Below the pieces are notes generated by a model. That model saw only the letters and a program-made list of their open reading frames with translations, made no database searches and was not told where the DNA came from. DNA of 64,000 nt from Symbiodinium natans (lineage: Eukaryota > Sar > Dinophyceae > Suessiales > Symbiodiniaceae): contig CAJNDS010001090.1 of NCBI GenBank assembly GCA_905221605.1, positions 5,001 to 69,000 of the forward strand, written 5' to 3'. Position 1 is the first letter of the stretch; the number at the start of each line of letters is the position of its first letter. Shown in pieces: positions 11,529 to 22,488 of the stretch. The translations under genes were made by a program, and so were the position numbers.

Positions 11529-12479
11529 CCTGGGTTTTAGGGTTTGGGGTTTAGGGTTTAGGGTAAAATATACTTTTCTTACTCTCCATGGGTACTTCTC
11601 AAAAATGAGGGTCCCTTTTGGGTCCTCATTGTCAGGGTGCTGTACTATATATATATATATATATGACCATAAAAGCGACGCCAAGAGAACTTCTCAAATC
11701 AGGAATGGCCTCAGCGATTGGAGGCTACTGGTATTGGTATGTGGGTGGGGGAGGGGGGAGGAGCCCGCCAGAGCTGACGCATGTACAGGGCTGAGGATTA
11801 TAGGAGAAGTGTCAGGGCCAGGAAACTCAGAAAGATTAATATAGGGGCCTTACTAATTAGAATAGGGTTCTGGAGGTTATGATTATATATTTATTAAGGG
11901 ACCAAAAGGGAATACCAGTAGTAATTATTCCGGCCCCTATAGTACCGTGTCCACTCTTCTACCACTCGCCCACTCCGGGCTCGCCCTACTTCAAACGGCT
12001 GCGTTGCCGGGTGGGGCCCAGCATGCCGCATACAAAGTGCGCAAAAGCTTTGCCCTGAACCCCCGAACCCTAAACTGCGGTGTCCCTCCTCCAGACCCCT
12101 TTTCTCAAGGTAAAATATCCCCTAAATCATCGTATGATCGTGCGTATAATCTTGGAGATGCTCCTAAGTTGGCTTTTACTCCCGTTGGAACCATCATTGA
12201 GCAGAGTATGTTGAAACTATTCTGTTGGTATGTATGTATGTATATATATATATACACGTAATTATAAATAAATAACTAAATAAATAAGACATATCTATAC
12301 ATATATATATATATACTTAGCAAATAAATAAATAAATATATATATATATATAAGCGAAAACACATGATGCATTTACCAAGGGGGCCTATGTATCGAGCGA
12401 TTTTGGAAGCTCTGGGTAGGAAGGAAGACTTTCAACTGCCAAACTTCGGCGAGGGCGTCCGGCCAGTGATTACTTGGCT

Positions 12480-12555
12480 GTGCTTTAAAACCCTTAGAAA
12501 CTTAGTTTATGAACAGGTTCCCTTACAAGGAAAGAACAGTTTTCAAATGTTATCC
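12480..12555. mobile_element. Element related to intron 3 of the Ubl-RCC1 gene
   Basis: The stretch from TGCTTTAAAACCC through GTTTATGAACAGGTTCCCTT to TTATCCC aligns with the interior of the intron at 53639-53784 (TGCTTCAAACCC, TTTATGAATAGGTTCCCTTA, TATATCCC). A GGGATGTTCCCCC-family half-element follows at 12560. A short plus-strand ORF across this (12364-12651) is therefore not a gene. Confidence 0.55.
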
Positions 12556-12944
12556 CTTGGGATGTTCCCCCTTATGCGACCAGTTCTTAAAAAGGATCAT
12601 CGTGCTCTTCTAAGGAAGAACCTTCTTGTCTGGTTCTTAAGCACTTGGTAGCAACGCAAGCCTAAACTCTAAACCCTAAACCCTAAACCCTAAACCCTAA
12701 ACCCTGTAAACCTCAAAAAACAAGATCTGCGGTCTGTGGTCGAAGAGGAGGACCGGCTCGATTCAAGAACCAAAGACGTTGCAGAGCGTCTTGCACATCC
12801 CTGGTCCATGTTGCCCCTAAACCCTAAAATTGGGGTTTAGGGCCCTAAATCCTAAACCCTAAAGCCTAAACCCTAAATCCTAAACCCTAAATCCTAAACC
12901 CTAAATCCTAAACCCTAGACCCTAAACAGTGACTTTAGCATCTG

Positions 12945-13012
12945 CTTCTCTGAGTCTCGGCGACTTTGTTGTGCGAATCAGCTCCGGGAACCTTCGGCCC
13001 CTGAACCGCTCA
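12945..13012 (-). CDS. Candidate exon
   Basis: The minus frame reads VQGPKVPGADSHNKVAETQR. The neighbouring island at 12725-12820 is open on both strands (plus: DLRSVVEEEDRLDSRTKDVA), so I leave its strand undecided. Confidence 0.45.
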
Positions 13013-13322
13013 ACCCTGCTAAAAGTGGCCAAGGTTTAAGCTTTAGGGCCCTAGACCCTAAACCCTAAAACCCCTAAGGGTTTAGGGCCCTAAGCCTTAA
13101 ACCCTAATACCTAAACCCTAGAGGGGGCGTGGGACCGGGATAAGAGGGGGAGAACTCCAAAGTGGACTTCCAACCCTTAACCCATTAGACTCTAAACCCT
13201 AAACCCTAAACCCTAAACCCTAAACCCTAAACCCTAAACCCTAAACCCTAAGGCTTTAGGGGTTTCGGGTTTAGGTTTTCGGGTTTAGGGCTCTCAAGTC
13301 TTGAGCCCTATTGAAGGTAGAC

Positions 13323-13357
13323 CTTTCAGCTGAGACTCCCTTGCCCTTCTTCTTCTC
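13323..13357 (-). CDS. Short Lys-rich exon with AG and GT borders
   Basis: GGCAG precedes EKKKGKGVSAE and a GAAAG/GTCTACC donor follows, giving a 35-nt exon. Motif as in the exons near 10.1, 10.9 and 13.7 kb. Confidence 0.55.
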
Positions 13358-13369
13358 CTGCCGAGGTTT

Positions 13370-13455
13370 AGGGTTTAGGGTTTAGGGTTTAGGGTTTAGG
13401 GTTTAGGGTGTAGGGTTTAGGGTTTAGGGTTTCGGGCTTAGGGTTTAGGGTATCC
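13370..13455. repeat. (TTTAGGG)n array
   Basis: TTTAGGG heptamers with a few TGTAGGG and CTTAGGG variants. A CCCTAAA array lies at 13196-13250. Confidence 0.9.
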
Positions 13456-13628
13456 TTGCACTGCGCCCCTAAACCCAAAACCCTCGCGGTTGAGATGATC
13501 GATCTGAGGGTGGATCTTGTATAATAACTTGTATACATTGTATACATTGCCTGCATCCGTCTAGCTTGGGTTAAGGGCTGAGTGTTTATAAATTAAGGAC
13601 TATGGGTTTAGGGGCTTAGGGTTTAGGG

Positions 13629-13744
13629 TTTAGTGAATCTGAAGTGCAGAACAGAAAGCCATCGCCGGTGGACAAATCTTCTGACACATCCGCTTCACAC
13701 GCCTTCTTCTTCTTGTCCTTGTCCTTTTTCTTCTTTTTGTCTTC
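13629..13744 (-). CDS. Lys-rich then acidic candidate exon
   Basis: After an AAAGCCAG acceptor the minus frame reads EDKKKKKDKDKKKKACEADV and continues SEDLSTGDGFLFCTSDSL. This is the clearest member of the KKKDK exon set. No fold predicted by eye; such tracts are common in nucleolar or RNA-associated proteins, but that is only a suggestion. Confidence 0.6.
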
Positions 13745-13995
13745 CTGGCTTTTCCATCCCGCGCTACAAGCCGGCTCCCCAAAAGAGGAAATCCTAAACT
13801 AAGCCCTGAACCCTGCCTCGGACCCTGAACTGCAAACACAGCTGATTCTCTCGCCGAGAGCTTTCAAAAACCCCTTGTAATTGATGACCCTAAAGCCTAC
13901 ACCAAGATACACGCAGGATCCTCATATGCCTCAACTGATTAATCTGATTGGCAGAAATCGTGGTAACTGTCAGATGAAAAGGACTTAGGGGTTTT

Positions 13996-14275
13996 GGGTG
14001 CACAGCAAGCAAGCAGCACCTCCTCGTGCTTGGTCTTTGGTGTCCTCAAGGAAGTATTCAAGTCATGTTACAACGAAACCTGAATCAAGAAAAGGGTTTA
14101 GGGTTTAGCGTTTAGGGTTTACCCTAAACCCTAAACCCTAAACCCTAAACCCTAAACCCTAAACCCTAAACCCTAAACCCTAAACCCTAAACCCTAAACC
14201 CTCACCCCCTCCCTCACCTCATGTCTTGCAGCTGGACGCACTGAATAACTTCACAGTCATTGCCGCGTGTGCTCA
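13996..14275 (-). CDS. Two candidate exons (13996-14060, 14218-14275)
   Basis: The 14.22-kb exon reads STRGNDCEVIQCVQLQDM and ends at an ATGAG/GTGAGG donor. The 13.99-kb exon reads LEYFLEDTKDQARGGAACLL. A CCCTAAA array (14122-14202) lies between them. The plus strand of the first island is also open after a TCTTGCAG, so strand is not certain. Confidence 0.5.
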
Positions 14276-14929
14276 TAACCCCTATGTTCTGACGTTCTAA
14301 CTGCCCTCAAAACCCCTACTACGATTCAACTGCCCAGAACATTCAAGTAAATAACCAAGCCGAAGCCTAGTTAAAGCTACCCGTGAATCTTGTGGTAATA
14401 TCAACCCTAATTAAACCCTAAACTCTAAACCCTAAACCCTGAACCCTAAACGCGTAAACCCCAAACGCGTAAACCCTAAAGCCTAAACCCTAAACCGTAA
14501 ACGCTAAACCCTACTCAGTCTTGATGGGCACTTGGGGGTAAAGCGTACCGAAGTCCAGTCTGTTGTGGTTTAGGGCTTGGCAGAAGGCCTGAACCCTTAG
14601 CCCTAAGCCATAAACCCTAAACCTATAGACCTAAACACACTATAAACCTTCCCTAAACCCCAAACCCTAAACTCCAAACCCTAAACCCTAAACTCTGAAC
14701 CCCTACAAAACCCTGTGAGCCCAATGAGCTCTGCAAGGTTGGCTAGAGGTGGGGGGTTAGGGTTTAGGGTTTCGGGTTTAGGGTTTAGGGGTTATAGGGT
14801 TTAGGCGTGAGGCGTTAGGCGTCAGGGGTTCGGGAGTAGGGGTTTAGGAGCTTGGATTTAGGGTTTGGGGGGTTTAGGCGGTTTAGGGTTTAGGGGGTTT
14901 AGGGTTTCGGGTTTCGGGCGTTTATTTAG

Positions 14930-15027
14930 GGTTTAGGGCGTTTAGGGCGTTTAGGGCGTTTAGGGCGTTTAGGGCGTTTAGGGCGTTTAGGGCGTTTAGG
15001 GCGTTTAGGGCGTTTAGGGCGTTTAGG
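14930..15027. repeat. (TTTAGGGCG)n nonamer array
   Basis: About ten homogeneous copies of TTTAGGGCG, a telomere-like unit with two extra bases, ending in ordinary TTTAGGG. Confidence 0.9.
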
Positions 15028-15279
15028 GTTTAGGGTTTAGGCTTCCGTCCAAGCACTACAAAACCCCCAGCCGCGGCCAGGGAACTTCGAGCTCGGCTTG
15101 CCAAGCGACGTGTCCTTTGGTGGATGTGGGGCACCCCCCTCTCTACCTCCACCCACAATAGGGTTTAGGGTTTAGGGTTTAGGCTTTAGGGTTTAGGGTT
15201 CATAGGATTCAACCAAACAAGCCATACCGGATTCGGGCTTGGGGTTGATAGGGTTTAGGGTCCTTACTTGAGGGTTGAA

Positions 15280-16025
15280 GTCGGGCAAGCCAGTTGGGAA
15301 CAGCAACTGCCCGCTGGTGGCCACCCATGAACTGCAAGTAAGGGCTTCGGGTTAAGGGTTAAGGGGGTTTAGGGGTTAGGGTTTGGGATTTATTGCTCTA
15401 AACCCTCAATCACCCGGTCACAGGCGTGGTCCGAAGCAAGTAGCTCACTAACCCCCCATGAAGGGCAGGCGGGAGGTCTTGGCTGAACAAAGCGCTTATG
15501 CAGTCAGCCTGCAGAACTGCACTGGGGATTTGTGGGCTAGCGGCCCACAAGGGACTGCAATTCCCAGCTGTCAAAATGCGCCTATCAACCTCGAAACCCT
15601 ACACCCTAAACCCTAAACCCTAAATCCTAAACCCTAAACATCCCTAAACATCCGTAAACATCCCTAAACCCTTAAGCCTTTCATGCGATCCGAGCGACGA
15701 TGGCATCGGCGACCTGCGTGCCGCCCTCATGCACCACGTCGCCGCCGCGAGAAGCCCGTCGATCCTCCCGTGCGCACGCAACCGGCTGAGGCTCTGCAGG
15801 TAAACGCCCTAAACCCTAAACCCTAAACCCGTGAACCCTAAACCCTAAACGCGTAAAACCTAAACCCTAAACCCTAAACCCTCAACCCGAAACCCTAAAC
15901 CCTAAACTCCCGCATCGGATGGAGCTCCTTCTTGCCGTCTTCGGGGAGCCGATCGGCGCTCGCCGACCGCGCGGTGGGCCGCGCGCGCGGCTTCGCCCTT
16001 GCGGCCACCTTCGCATGAAGCCCAG
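15280..16025 (-). CDS. Candidate exons (15280-15338, 15500-15585, 15690-15795, 15908-16025)
   Basis: Minus frames: FMGGHQRAVAVPNWLARLQ after CTTGCAG; LGIAVPCGPLAHKSPVQF after TTGACAG; GGDVVHEGGTQVADAIVARI; and ADRLPEDGKKELHPMRE preceded by an Arg/Ala-rich stretch. The second and third islands are also open on plus. Proteins not recognised. Confidence 0.5.
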
Positions 16026-16029
16026 TACT

Positions 16030-16630
16030 ACTAGGGTTTAGGGTTTAGGGTTTAGGGTTTAGGGTTTAGGGTTTAGGGTTTTAGGGTTTTAGGGTTTTAG
16101 GGTTTTAGGATTTAGGAAGAACCCCCCCCCACCTCTAAAAAAGAGGATAAAACATTTAGGGATTATTGTTCTTTGCTTTTTGAGGGGTTCGTAAGCAAAT
16201 AGTAGAATACTACTTGCTGCAGAAGCTAGGGTCTAGCATGGGTAGACTAAGCTCTAGTAGGAATCCCAGTACAGACTAAGGAGCATTCTCCATACAGGGG
16301 AACAGCAACCCTAAACCCTAAACCCTAAAACCTTAACCCTAAACCCTAAGCCCTAAATCCGAATTCAGGGTTTCGGGCTTAGGGTTTGAAACTAGAATGT
16401 GAGGATCCTTGGCATGAACATGTCCCTTAGTATGAACTTAGGCTCTCTGGGTTCGTCAGAAGGCTTAATTGGGGTTCGGGGGGTTCAGCGCGGATGGCTC
16501 AGTATCCGGTTTAGGGCTTATGGTTTAGGGTTCCGGGTTTAGGGTGATGTGAACACCTGTCTTGTAGAACTCTACGTCCCGGACACACCCAGCAACAAAA
16601 AGGGTACCCTCTGTGTTGAATCGGGCTTTC
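16030..16630. repeat. TTTAGGG/TTTTAGGG array and non-coding spacer
   Basis: Array at 16034-16110 that drifts from heptamer to TTTTAGGG octamer. The rest is CCCTAAA fragments and unique DNA with no exon I can support. Confidence 0.6.
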
Positions 16631-16634
16631 ATAG

Positions 16635-16737
16635 CTTAGTTGTCCAGTATCCTGGGGTAAGTAAAGGTTAACCTTTGGGATGATAAGGGGAATAGAATAC
16701 CCCAAAAAGGACAAAGGTTACCTACTCTACTACTAAG
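16635..16737. mobile_element. MITE-like element with ATAG target duplication
   Basis: Left end CTTAGTTGTCCAGTATCCTG, right end TTACCTACTCTACTACTAAG, an imperfect inverted pair. ATAG lies immediately outside both ends. A relative is at 21000-21102. Confidence 0.75.
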
Positions 16738-16854
16738 ATAGGGAACCTAACCCTAAACCCTACACCCTACACCCCAATGGGCTCACTCTTGGTCCCAGGT
16801 GGCAGCTGTGAAACTGATTAAAAGTTGTGTTGAGTGTTGTTCTACACGATCTTC

Positions 16855-17519
16855 CTAGCCTGCTCGCCCAGGTAAAGCAGACTTCTGAATTGGAGGCACA
16901 CAGCACCACAAGCATGCTGTGACAACTGTCATCATAGCAAGAGTGACTGACGTTGACAAAGGTCTATGCTTGGAATAACCTTCCCCAAAAGCCAAAGCAA
17001 GATAAATCTCCAAAGCATAGAACCCCCCAACCATGAACGTCGCGTTTGCAACAAGGCACGTGCTAAGCAGCACCCGTGCGAGTATGCCGTCGCACAGGTT
17101 GCGGACGCTGTAGGCCAGTCGGAGTGACACCAGCACTATTGATGGAAGGAGCATCAGCCAATACAAGCTCACAGCGACTGCACCACGGATCCATACACCT
17201 TCAAAGACCCGGTCTAGCAGGAACCAGGCTACAGGGGATGTTGCCTGCAGGATTCGCCAGTACGAAAAGGTGCGGTTGGCCAGCTGATGAACCAGTTGCC
17301 TCAGCAAGTCTGTGCGTACCATCCCCTCAAACTGCTCTTGGGACCCAAACCAGGCGGAGATGCACTCCAAGATGATGTCACGGTCACACAGAATACGTTG
17401 ACCTGTGCTGGTAACATGTTGACGTGCACAGCACTGGCTGGTGGCATGCTCGGTGGTGAAGCGATGTAGTTGGTACCTCGGCCAAGTGACGGACTTGCCC
17501 CGCTGTTTTTTCGCTTCAT
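16855..17519 (-). CDS. Multi-pass membrane protein, C-terminal part (frameshifted)
   Basis: This is the downstream half of the gene at 17516-18502, in another frame. It contains ILCDRDIILECISAWFGSQE, a block I associate with a large dinoflagellate membrane-protein family that also carries the N-terminal half's motifs. Hydrophobic membrane segments follow (SLYWLMLLPSIVLVSL, STCLVANATFMVGGFYALEI, LAMMTVVTACLW). No own ATG is needed if the T5 run at 17521-17525 (A5 on plus) is one base too long. Stop is TAG at 16855-16857. Confidence 0.75.
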
Positions 17520-18502
17520 GAAAAACACGACACAAAAGTCTTGCTGAATTGGTGCCCCGGCGACTGCATTACTTCAATGCTGCGGCAGTGCAGCAGAACT
17601 ATATACGCGAGAGATGTCAAGCACAGAAGCATCAGAGCAGCACAGACGAGGACAACTCCGCCATTGAGATGTAGGTGAGAAGTGTCCACTTCCGCAATGC
17701 TGAGAATAAGAAGCATCAAGGTCAGCCCCGCATGGCCACATAACAGTGCTGGGCCTACAAAAACCGGACACACCTCAAGGGTCTTGCTTGCGCAAAGCCG
17801 TTGGGTGTGCATGAACCCGGCCACTTCAAATAGGCACCAGAGTCTTGTGACGAAGCTGACGTCCCAAAAAACCACAAGGGACTTGGATGCCCTCAAGAAT
17901 GCACCCATGCTCATGAGACCCTGTACTTTTTTAATCGGGTCCACCTGGTCCACGCATGCCACATCTAGGAACACCTGCGCCCTCGGACACCACACGAGCA
18001 GAGTCGAGTAGTAGCCCACAGCCCCAGCCATCATGCAGGCACCATGCCAGTGAAGAACGCCAGTTCCTTGCAAGGCACAGGCCACCAGCGCACTGAGTGT
18101 GCCCAGCACGAACGCTGCAAGACCATTGCTTCTATAGAGGATGCTTGCATACTTTAGCCCAGGTCTCGTTCGCCAGCTGTGCGACCAAAATTCGTCAAGC
18201 TTGGTTGTGACCTGGCTGCGTCCTTGGAGCCGTCTGAGATCTCCATGCATCCACGCGCCCGGAGAGTTGCGCAGCACTCGCGACGCTCTGATCCCCCGGA
18301 GGATCTCTGCATGTATGGGCTGCATCTGAGACATCAGCGTAACGCAGCTTGGGATGACCGCGCGCTCAGGCTCGTCTAAGGCCGCAGACGCCGCGGAGTG
18401 CAATACATCTTCGCTGAACTCCGAGAGGTTTTGAGGCTCCGGAGTCGTCACTGGATATTCATTCGGTACGCCTAGGTTCACCTCCAGGCTATTGTCGGAC
18501 AT
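17516..18502 (-). CDS. Multi-pass membrane protein with TIR-like core, N-terminal part
   Basis: Start chosen at the ATG at 18502 (an upstream in-frame TAA lies at 18545-18547). About residues 105-110 read FWSHSW. Two hydrophobic segments (about 127-150 and 154-172) follow, then VFLDVACVDQ (177-186), AFLRASKSLVVFWD and RLWCLFEVA (220-228), then more membrane segments. The order of SH-W, LD, S-LVV and RLWC-FE blocks resembles a TIR fold interrupted by membrane helices; that is inference. The frame closes at a TGA (17516-17518), but skipping one T in the preceding T5 joins it to the C-terminal half, giving about 550 residues. The gene has no visible introns, unlike its neighbours, so it may be retroposed. 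Enzymatic activity cannot be judged. Confidence 0.8.
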   Translation of the reverse strand: MSDNSLEVNLGVPNEYPVTTPEPQNLSEFSEDVLHSAASAALDEPERAVIPSCVTLMSQMQPIHAEILRGIRASRVLRNSPGAWMHGDLRRLQGRSQVTTKLDEFWSHSWRTRPGLKYASILYRSNGLAAFVLGTLSALVACALQGTGVLHWHGACMMAGAVGYYSTLLVWCPRAQVFLDVACVDQVDPIKKVQGLMSMGAFLRASKSLVVFWDVSFVTRLWCLFEVAGFMHTQRLCASKTLEVCPVFVGPALLCGHAGLTLMLLILSIAEVDTSHLHLNGGVVLVCAALMLLCLTSLAYIVLLHCRSIEVMQSPGHQFSKTFVSCFS

Positions 18503-18789
18503 GGCGGGCTCTTTGGACAAGCTCTTCACCGGAATGTCTTTTTCTTACTCAACCGTGTGGTCGCGGTCCTGCCGGCCATCGTCCCGACTTTCCTGAGAAC
18601 TCATCCCTAAAGAATTGTTATAGGGTGCAACTGACGCTAAGGCTTAGGAAGCCCTAAATCCTGTTGCTGTCCTGTTGCTCCTGCTGCTAGGAAGTACGAG
18701 GTCTTGCAAAGATGAACCTTGGAAAGCTTACATCCCCTAAGCCCTAAAACCTTAAACCCTAAACCCTAAACCCTAAACCCTCTTTGCTG

Positions 18790-20555
18790 CACCTGTTTAA
18801 GCAGTTTAGTGTCCGGAGGCTCATGCGCACTTGTGGTTACAAGAAGGCTGACTGTCGCGGTAGCTGGTTGTGGTTCTGGTTCTTTCAGGTCTTCAGTTTA
18901 TTATGTTTTCCTTCACTTCGAACATAATTACCCTAAACCCTGAATCCCACATTCGCAGCCATTTTAGCAGGCTTTTTTAGGCTTGGTAGCCCAGTAACCA
19001 TATTACAATAAGGGCACACCTTTTGGGCTTGGATACTTTATACGGGAAACCAAAACAAAAAAGGGCAAAAGGTACCACTGGGCTACCAAGTAGAGCACTA
19101 CAGGGAATGCATTGTGGGATGTGGGTGTTGGGATAGCTGGGTTTAAATAGGGTGTAGGGTTTTAGGGTTTTAGGGTTTTAGGGTTTTAGGGTTTTAGGGT
19201 GTTAGGGTTTTAGGGTTTTAGGGTTTTAGGGTTTTAGGGTTTTAGGGTTTTAGGGTTTTAGGGGTTTAGGGTTTAGGTAAAGGGTTCTTAAGAGAGGGGG
19301 GTTCATGGGGGCTAGGCACCGAGGGAACCTCAGGGAGCCTTAGGGAGCAGTGGGGAGTATTAGGGGCTCGCAAAACCCTAAACCCTAAACCCTAAACCCT
19401 AAGCCCAAAACCCAAGCGCGCAAAAAAACCTGGTGACTTGGAGGTGCGGATGCTGTTTTCGCGTGGGTTTTTGCTGCTCCAACACAGTCTGTATGTACAT
19501 TTTCCTGGGACGCGAACAATTAGGTTAGGATGCCCCACAGCAAGAAACACTGTCAAAACCGATGCTTTTTAAACTTTTATCTTGTGAAACTACAAATACA
19601 GAAGTAAACATGACTCCTGTCACTTCGGGCGTTCTAGTGAAAGGCCGCAGCGGCGGCAGCATGGTGTTTTACGATGTTGTTTACGAAATGCGCACGAGGG
19701 TCAGTTTTGTGCTTTTTCTTGTTTGTTTTCATGTTGCTTCTGCTGGCAGTTGTTAGTGGATCGGCGTCATGACGACACACCGTTTGCATAAGCCTTGTGA
19801 CGGTGCATCTTGTTGCAGAAACGTCAAACATCCTGGTGCAGCATGTTGTGAGAGGAGCAAAAACGCACTAAAAATGCGGTGTTTTGGGCATGGATAGAGT
19901 AACATGGTCGTAACCAACCCCCCCCCCCCCCCCCCCCCCCCCCCCACCCGCCCCCAAACCCCAAACCTTTCCAAAAGTCCACGAAACAACCAGGTTTTTC
20001 ACACGCCTGCTTCCCATTAGGGAACCTTGCGTCACATACCCCTCGTGAACTCCCTCCCCTAAGAACCCTGTAAAATCAACCTGGCGAATTAAAAGAAATG
20101 GGTGCTGTTTTGGTTTACAAGGGTTTGGCAGGGAACTAGGCCCAAAAAAACAGTTTAGGGTTTAGGGTTTGCGTCTTAGCCGTTGATGCTGTTCCGGATG
20201 GTCTTGGGTTTAGGGTTTGGGGTTTAGGGTCTAGGGTTTAGGGTTTAGGGCTTAGGGTTTAGTGGGATTCTCCGGATTGGGGGGGGGGGGTGGGTAAGAG
20301 ACCGGTGAGAAGCACCACCTCGACACCGCACGAGGGGCAATAAAGCACCCAACCCCCAAACCCCAAACCCCCAAGCCTAACCCTAAACCCTAAACCCTAA
20401 AGCCTAAACCCTAAACCCTAAAACCCTAAACCCTGAACCCTAAACCCAGTGCCTTGGGCAAGGAGAAGCTCCGCGAAGCCACGCGGATGTTGACGTCCGG
20501 GCCGAGCTTTGGATCCCGCTCTTGCAGGATCTTACTGTATGACCTGAGGCTTCAG
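18790..20555 (-). CDS. Candidate exons (18790-18872, 19412-19485, 20168-20205, 20455-20555)
   Basis: Minus frames: PATATVSLLVTTSAHEPPDT; TVLEQQKPTRKQHPHLQVT with a GT donor; PKTIRNSING; YSKILQERDPKLGPDVNIRV. The last is the strongest. MITEs and TTTTAGGG arrays fill the gaps. Not recognised. Confidence 0.5.
18982..19090. mobile_element. MITE-like element (CTTGGTAGCCCAGTAACC family)
   Basis: Inverted ends CTTGGTAGCCCAGTAACC and GGTACCACTGGGCTACCAAG; 109 bp. Other copies are at 31557-31667 and 57211-57319. Confidence 0.8.
19154..19262. repeat. (TTTTAGGG)n octamer array
   Basis: Homogeneous TTTTAGGG repeat, the Chlamydomonas-type telomere unit, embedded in a TTTAGGG background. Confidence 0.9.
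19917..19945. repeat. Poly-C tract
   Basis: About 28 consecutive C. Other C or G runs are at 3845-3866, 8910-8925, 30471-30488, 45700, 45808 and 47590-47626. Lengths in an assembly are unreliable. Confidence 0.9.
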
Positions 20556-20614
20556 GGTCTGAAACCCCAAACCCTAAACCCCTAACCCCTAAACCCTAAA
20601 CCCTAGGTTTGGCT

Positions 20615-20733
20615 TTACTGGGAGGTTCATCTTTACTTATCACTAGGGTTCTAAGTACCCTAAATAAGGAGTTTTTGAAAATAGCTAACCCTACTTATAA
20701 CCCTACATATACGTACCCATGCACCTCCAAGTA
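20615..20733. mobile_element. Palindromic element (CTTGGAGGTTCATG family)
   Basis: Left end ACTGGGAGGTTCATCTTTAC, right end GTACCCATGCACCTCCAAGT, inverted. Relatives are at 45465-45626 and a left half at 23388. Confidence 0.6.
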
Positions 20734-20999
20734 GGGTTAAGTTGTAGGGTTCCTGAGGCCCTAAACCCTAAACCCTGGGGGGTAAGTACCTAGGGAAGCT
20801 TAGGGGCTTAGGGAGCCTTAGGGAGTAGTGGGGAGTATTAGGGAACCTTGGGTTACCTACCCCGCCTTGAACGCCCCTCCCTTACCCTAAACCCGAAACC
20901 CTAAACCCCAAACCCCAAACCCATTTAGGGTTGAGGGCTCAGCGCGCAGGGTTTGCGGCTCATGGGACTTGGGGCTACTGCCTATACCACACATTATAG

Positions 21000-21102
21000 C
21001 TGAGTTGTCCAGTACCTAGGGGGACTAAAGGACAACCTTTGGGATTATAAGGAGATTATATTACCCCCAAGTTTCTTGAAGGTTACCTACTATACAACTA
21101 AG
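21000..21102. mobile_element. MITE-like element, relative of 16635-16737
   Basis: Starts CTGAGTTGTCCAGTACCTAG and ends GGTTACCTACTATACAACTAAG. Internal CAACCTTTGGGATTATAAGG matches the 16.6-kb copy. Confidence 0.7.
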
Positions 21103-21494
21103 ATTTGAAATCTAACAAAAATAAAAGCAAGTGCCTACTCCAGAGTTTAGGATTAACACGGTTATGGGCTCGGGCAAGGCCGTTTAAAGATTAAGATGGG
21201 TCCTGTTTTGGTTTAGAGTTCAGGGCCTGGGCTTGTGTACGAAGCTTTCAACCAATAGGACCCCAAAACCCTGAACCCCTAAACCCTAAACCCCGAAACC
21301 CCAAACCCTAAGCCCTAAACCCCATTCCCGGAAACCCTAAACCCACAAACCCTAAACCCAAAAACTTTAAAACCCGAAAACCCTGGCCCCCTAACCCCTA
21401 CACCCCTAAACACCAACCCCTAAACCCCTACACCCCTAATCCCCCAAAACCCTTGAACCCTAAACGGCCTGAACCTCTAAACCCTAAACCCCTA

Positions 21495-21584
21495 CTTAGT
21501 TGCTGAGTTCATAAGCCCCCCAAGAGTTCTATAGGGGTTTACAGTATCCCAAAAAGTGTACAGTGCACTGACTCAGCTACTAAG
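21495..21584. mobile_element. MITE-like element (CTTAGTTGCTGAGT family) with CCTA duplication
   Basis: Inverted ends CTTAGTTGCTGAGT and ACTCAGCTACTAAG; CCTA on both sides (21491-21494, 21585-21588). It is the free-standing relative of intron 1 of the Ubl-RCC1 gene. CCTA is common in this background, so the duplication alone is weak. Confidence 0.75.
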
Positions 21585-21693
21585 CCTAAAGCCTTAAACT
21601 CTAAACTGAAGCCCCCTAGCCCTAAACCCTAAACCCCAAACCCTAAACCCCAAACCCCGAACCCTAAACCCTAAACTGAAGCCCCCCCCTACA

Positions 21694-22488
21694 CAAGTTT
21701 GCGCCCGGCAGCCGGACCCAATCCGCCTTTTGGATGGAAGCGTCCTGGTGCTTCCAAAGGGGGGCTTCGAAAGTTTAAAGGGGGCTTAAACCCTGTTAAG
21801 GTTTTAGGGTGTGGGGGTTAGGGTTTAGGGTTTGGGGTTTAGGGTTGAGGACCTGTCATGTCTCATAGCGGGCTGGGGCAGATGGCTGGGGAGGTTGGGT
21901 GGTGGGGGCTTGGGGGTTTGCTCAGAGCCCAGAGCCAAAACCCTGCAACCTCGCACCCTGCCCCCCCCCCCCCCCCCAAGCATCCTAAACCAAACAGCCC
22001 AAAGCCCACACGCATTAAATCCATCATGAAACCCGAAACACACTAAACCCCATGCGCCCTAAACCCCCCAAGGCGCCCGGCCCGCCAGTCCCTGAACCCT
22101 GAACCCTGAACCCTAAACCCTAAACCCTAGACCCTAGACCCTAAATCCTAAACCCTAAACCCTAAACCCTAAACCCTACACCCTAAACCCTAAACCCTAA
22201 ACCCTAAACCTACTTGGTGGGTCAGGGTTTAGGGCTCAGGGCCCAAACTGTGCTCGCAAAACATCCCTTGAAGGACGAACCTAAAATCCTAAACCCCAGG
22301 CCCTCCACCCGATGCATTATAAACCCTATCCCAGCCAGCCTTGCAGTAAACCCTAAACCCTAAACCCCAAACCCTCAACCCTCAACCCTAAACCCATTGT
22401 TGGTGTACTTGGCGAACGGTTGTACAAAGGGAAGCTGTCAGCTGCATCGTGAAGCAAAGAGCGGTGCAGGGAGTTGGACACACGGCTT
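21694..22488 (-). CDS. Two candidate exons (21694-21772, 22393-22488)
   Basis: Minus frames WKHQDASIQKADWVRLPGAN and RVSNSLHRSLLHDAADSFPL (then YNRSPSTPTM). Between are CCCTAAA arrays and a C-run at 21960. Unknown. Confidence 0.5.

Noticed and set aside
12364-12651. Plus-strand ORF of 95 residues
   Set aside because: Lies across repeat elements related to intron 3 and the GGGATGTTCC family.
19562-19756. Short plus ORF with a hydrophobic tail, and its minus-strand counterpart
   Set aside because: No splice-like borders or homology; both strands equally open.
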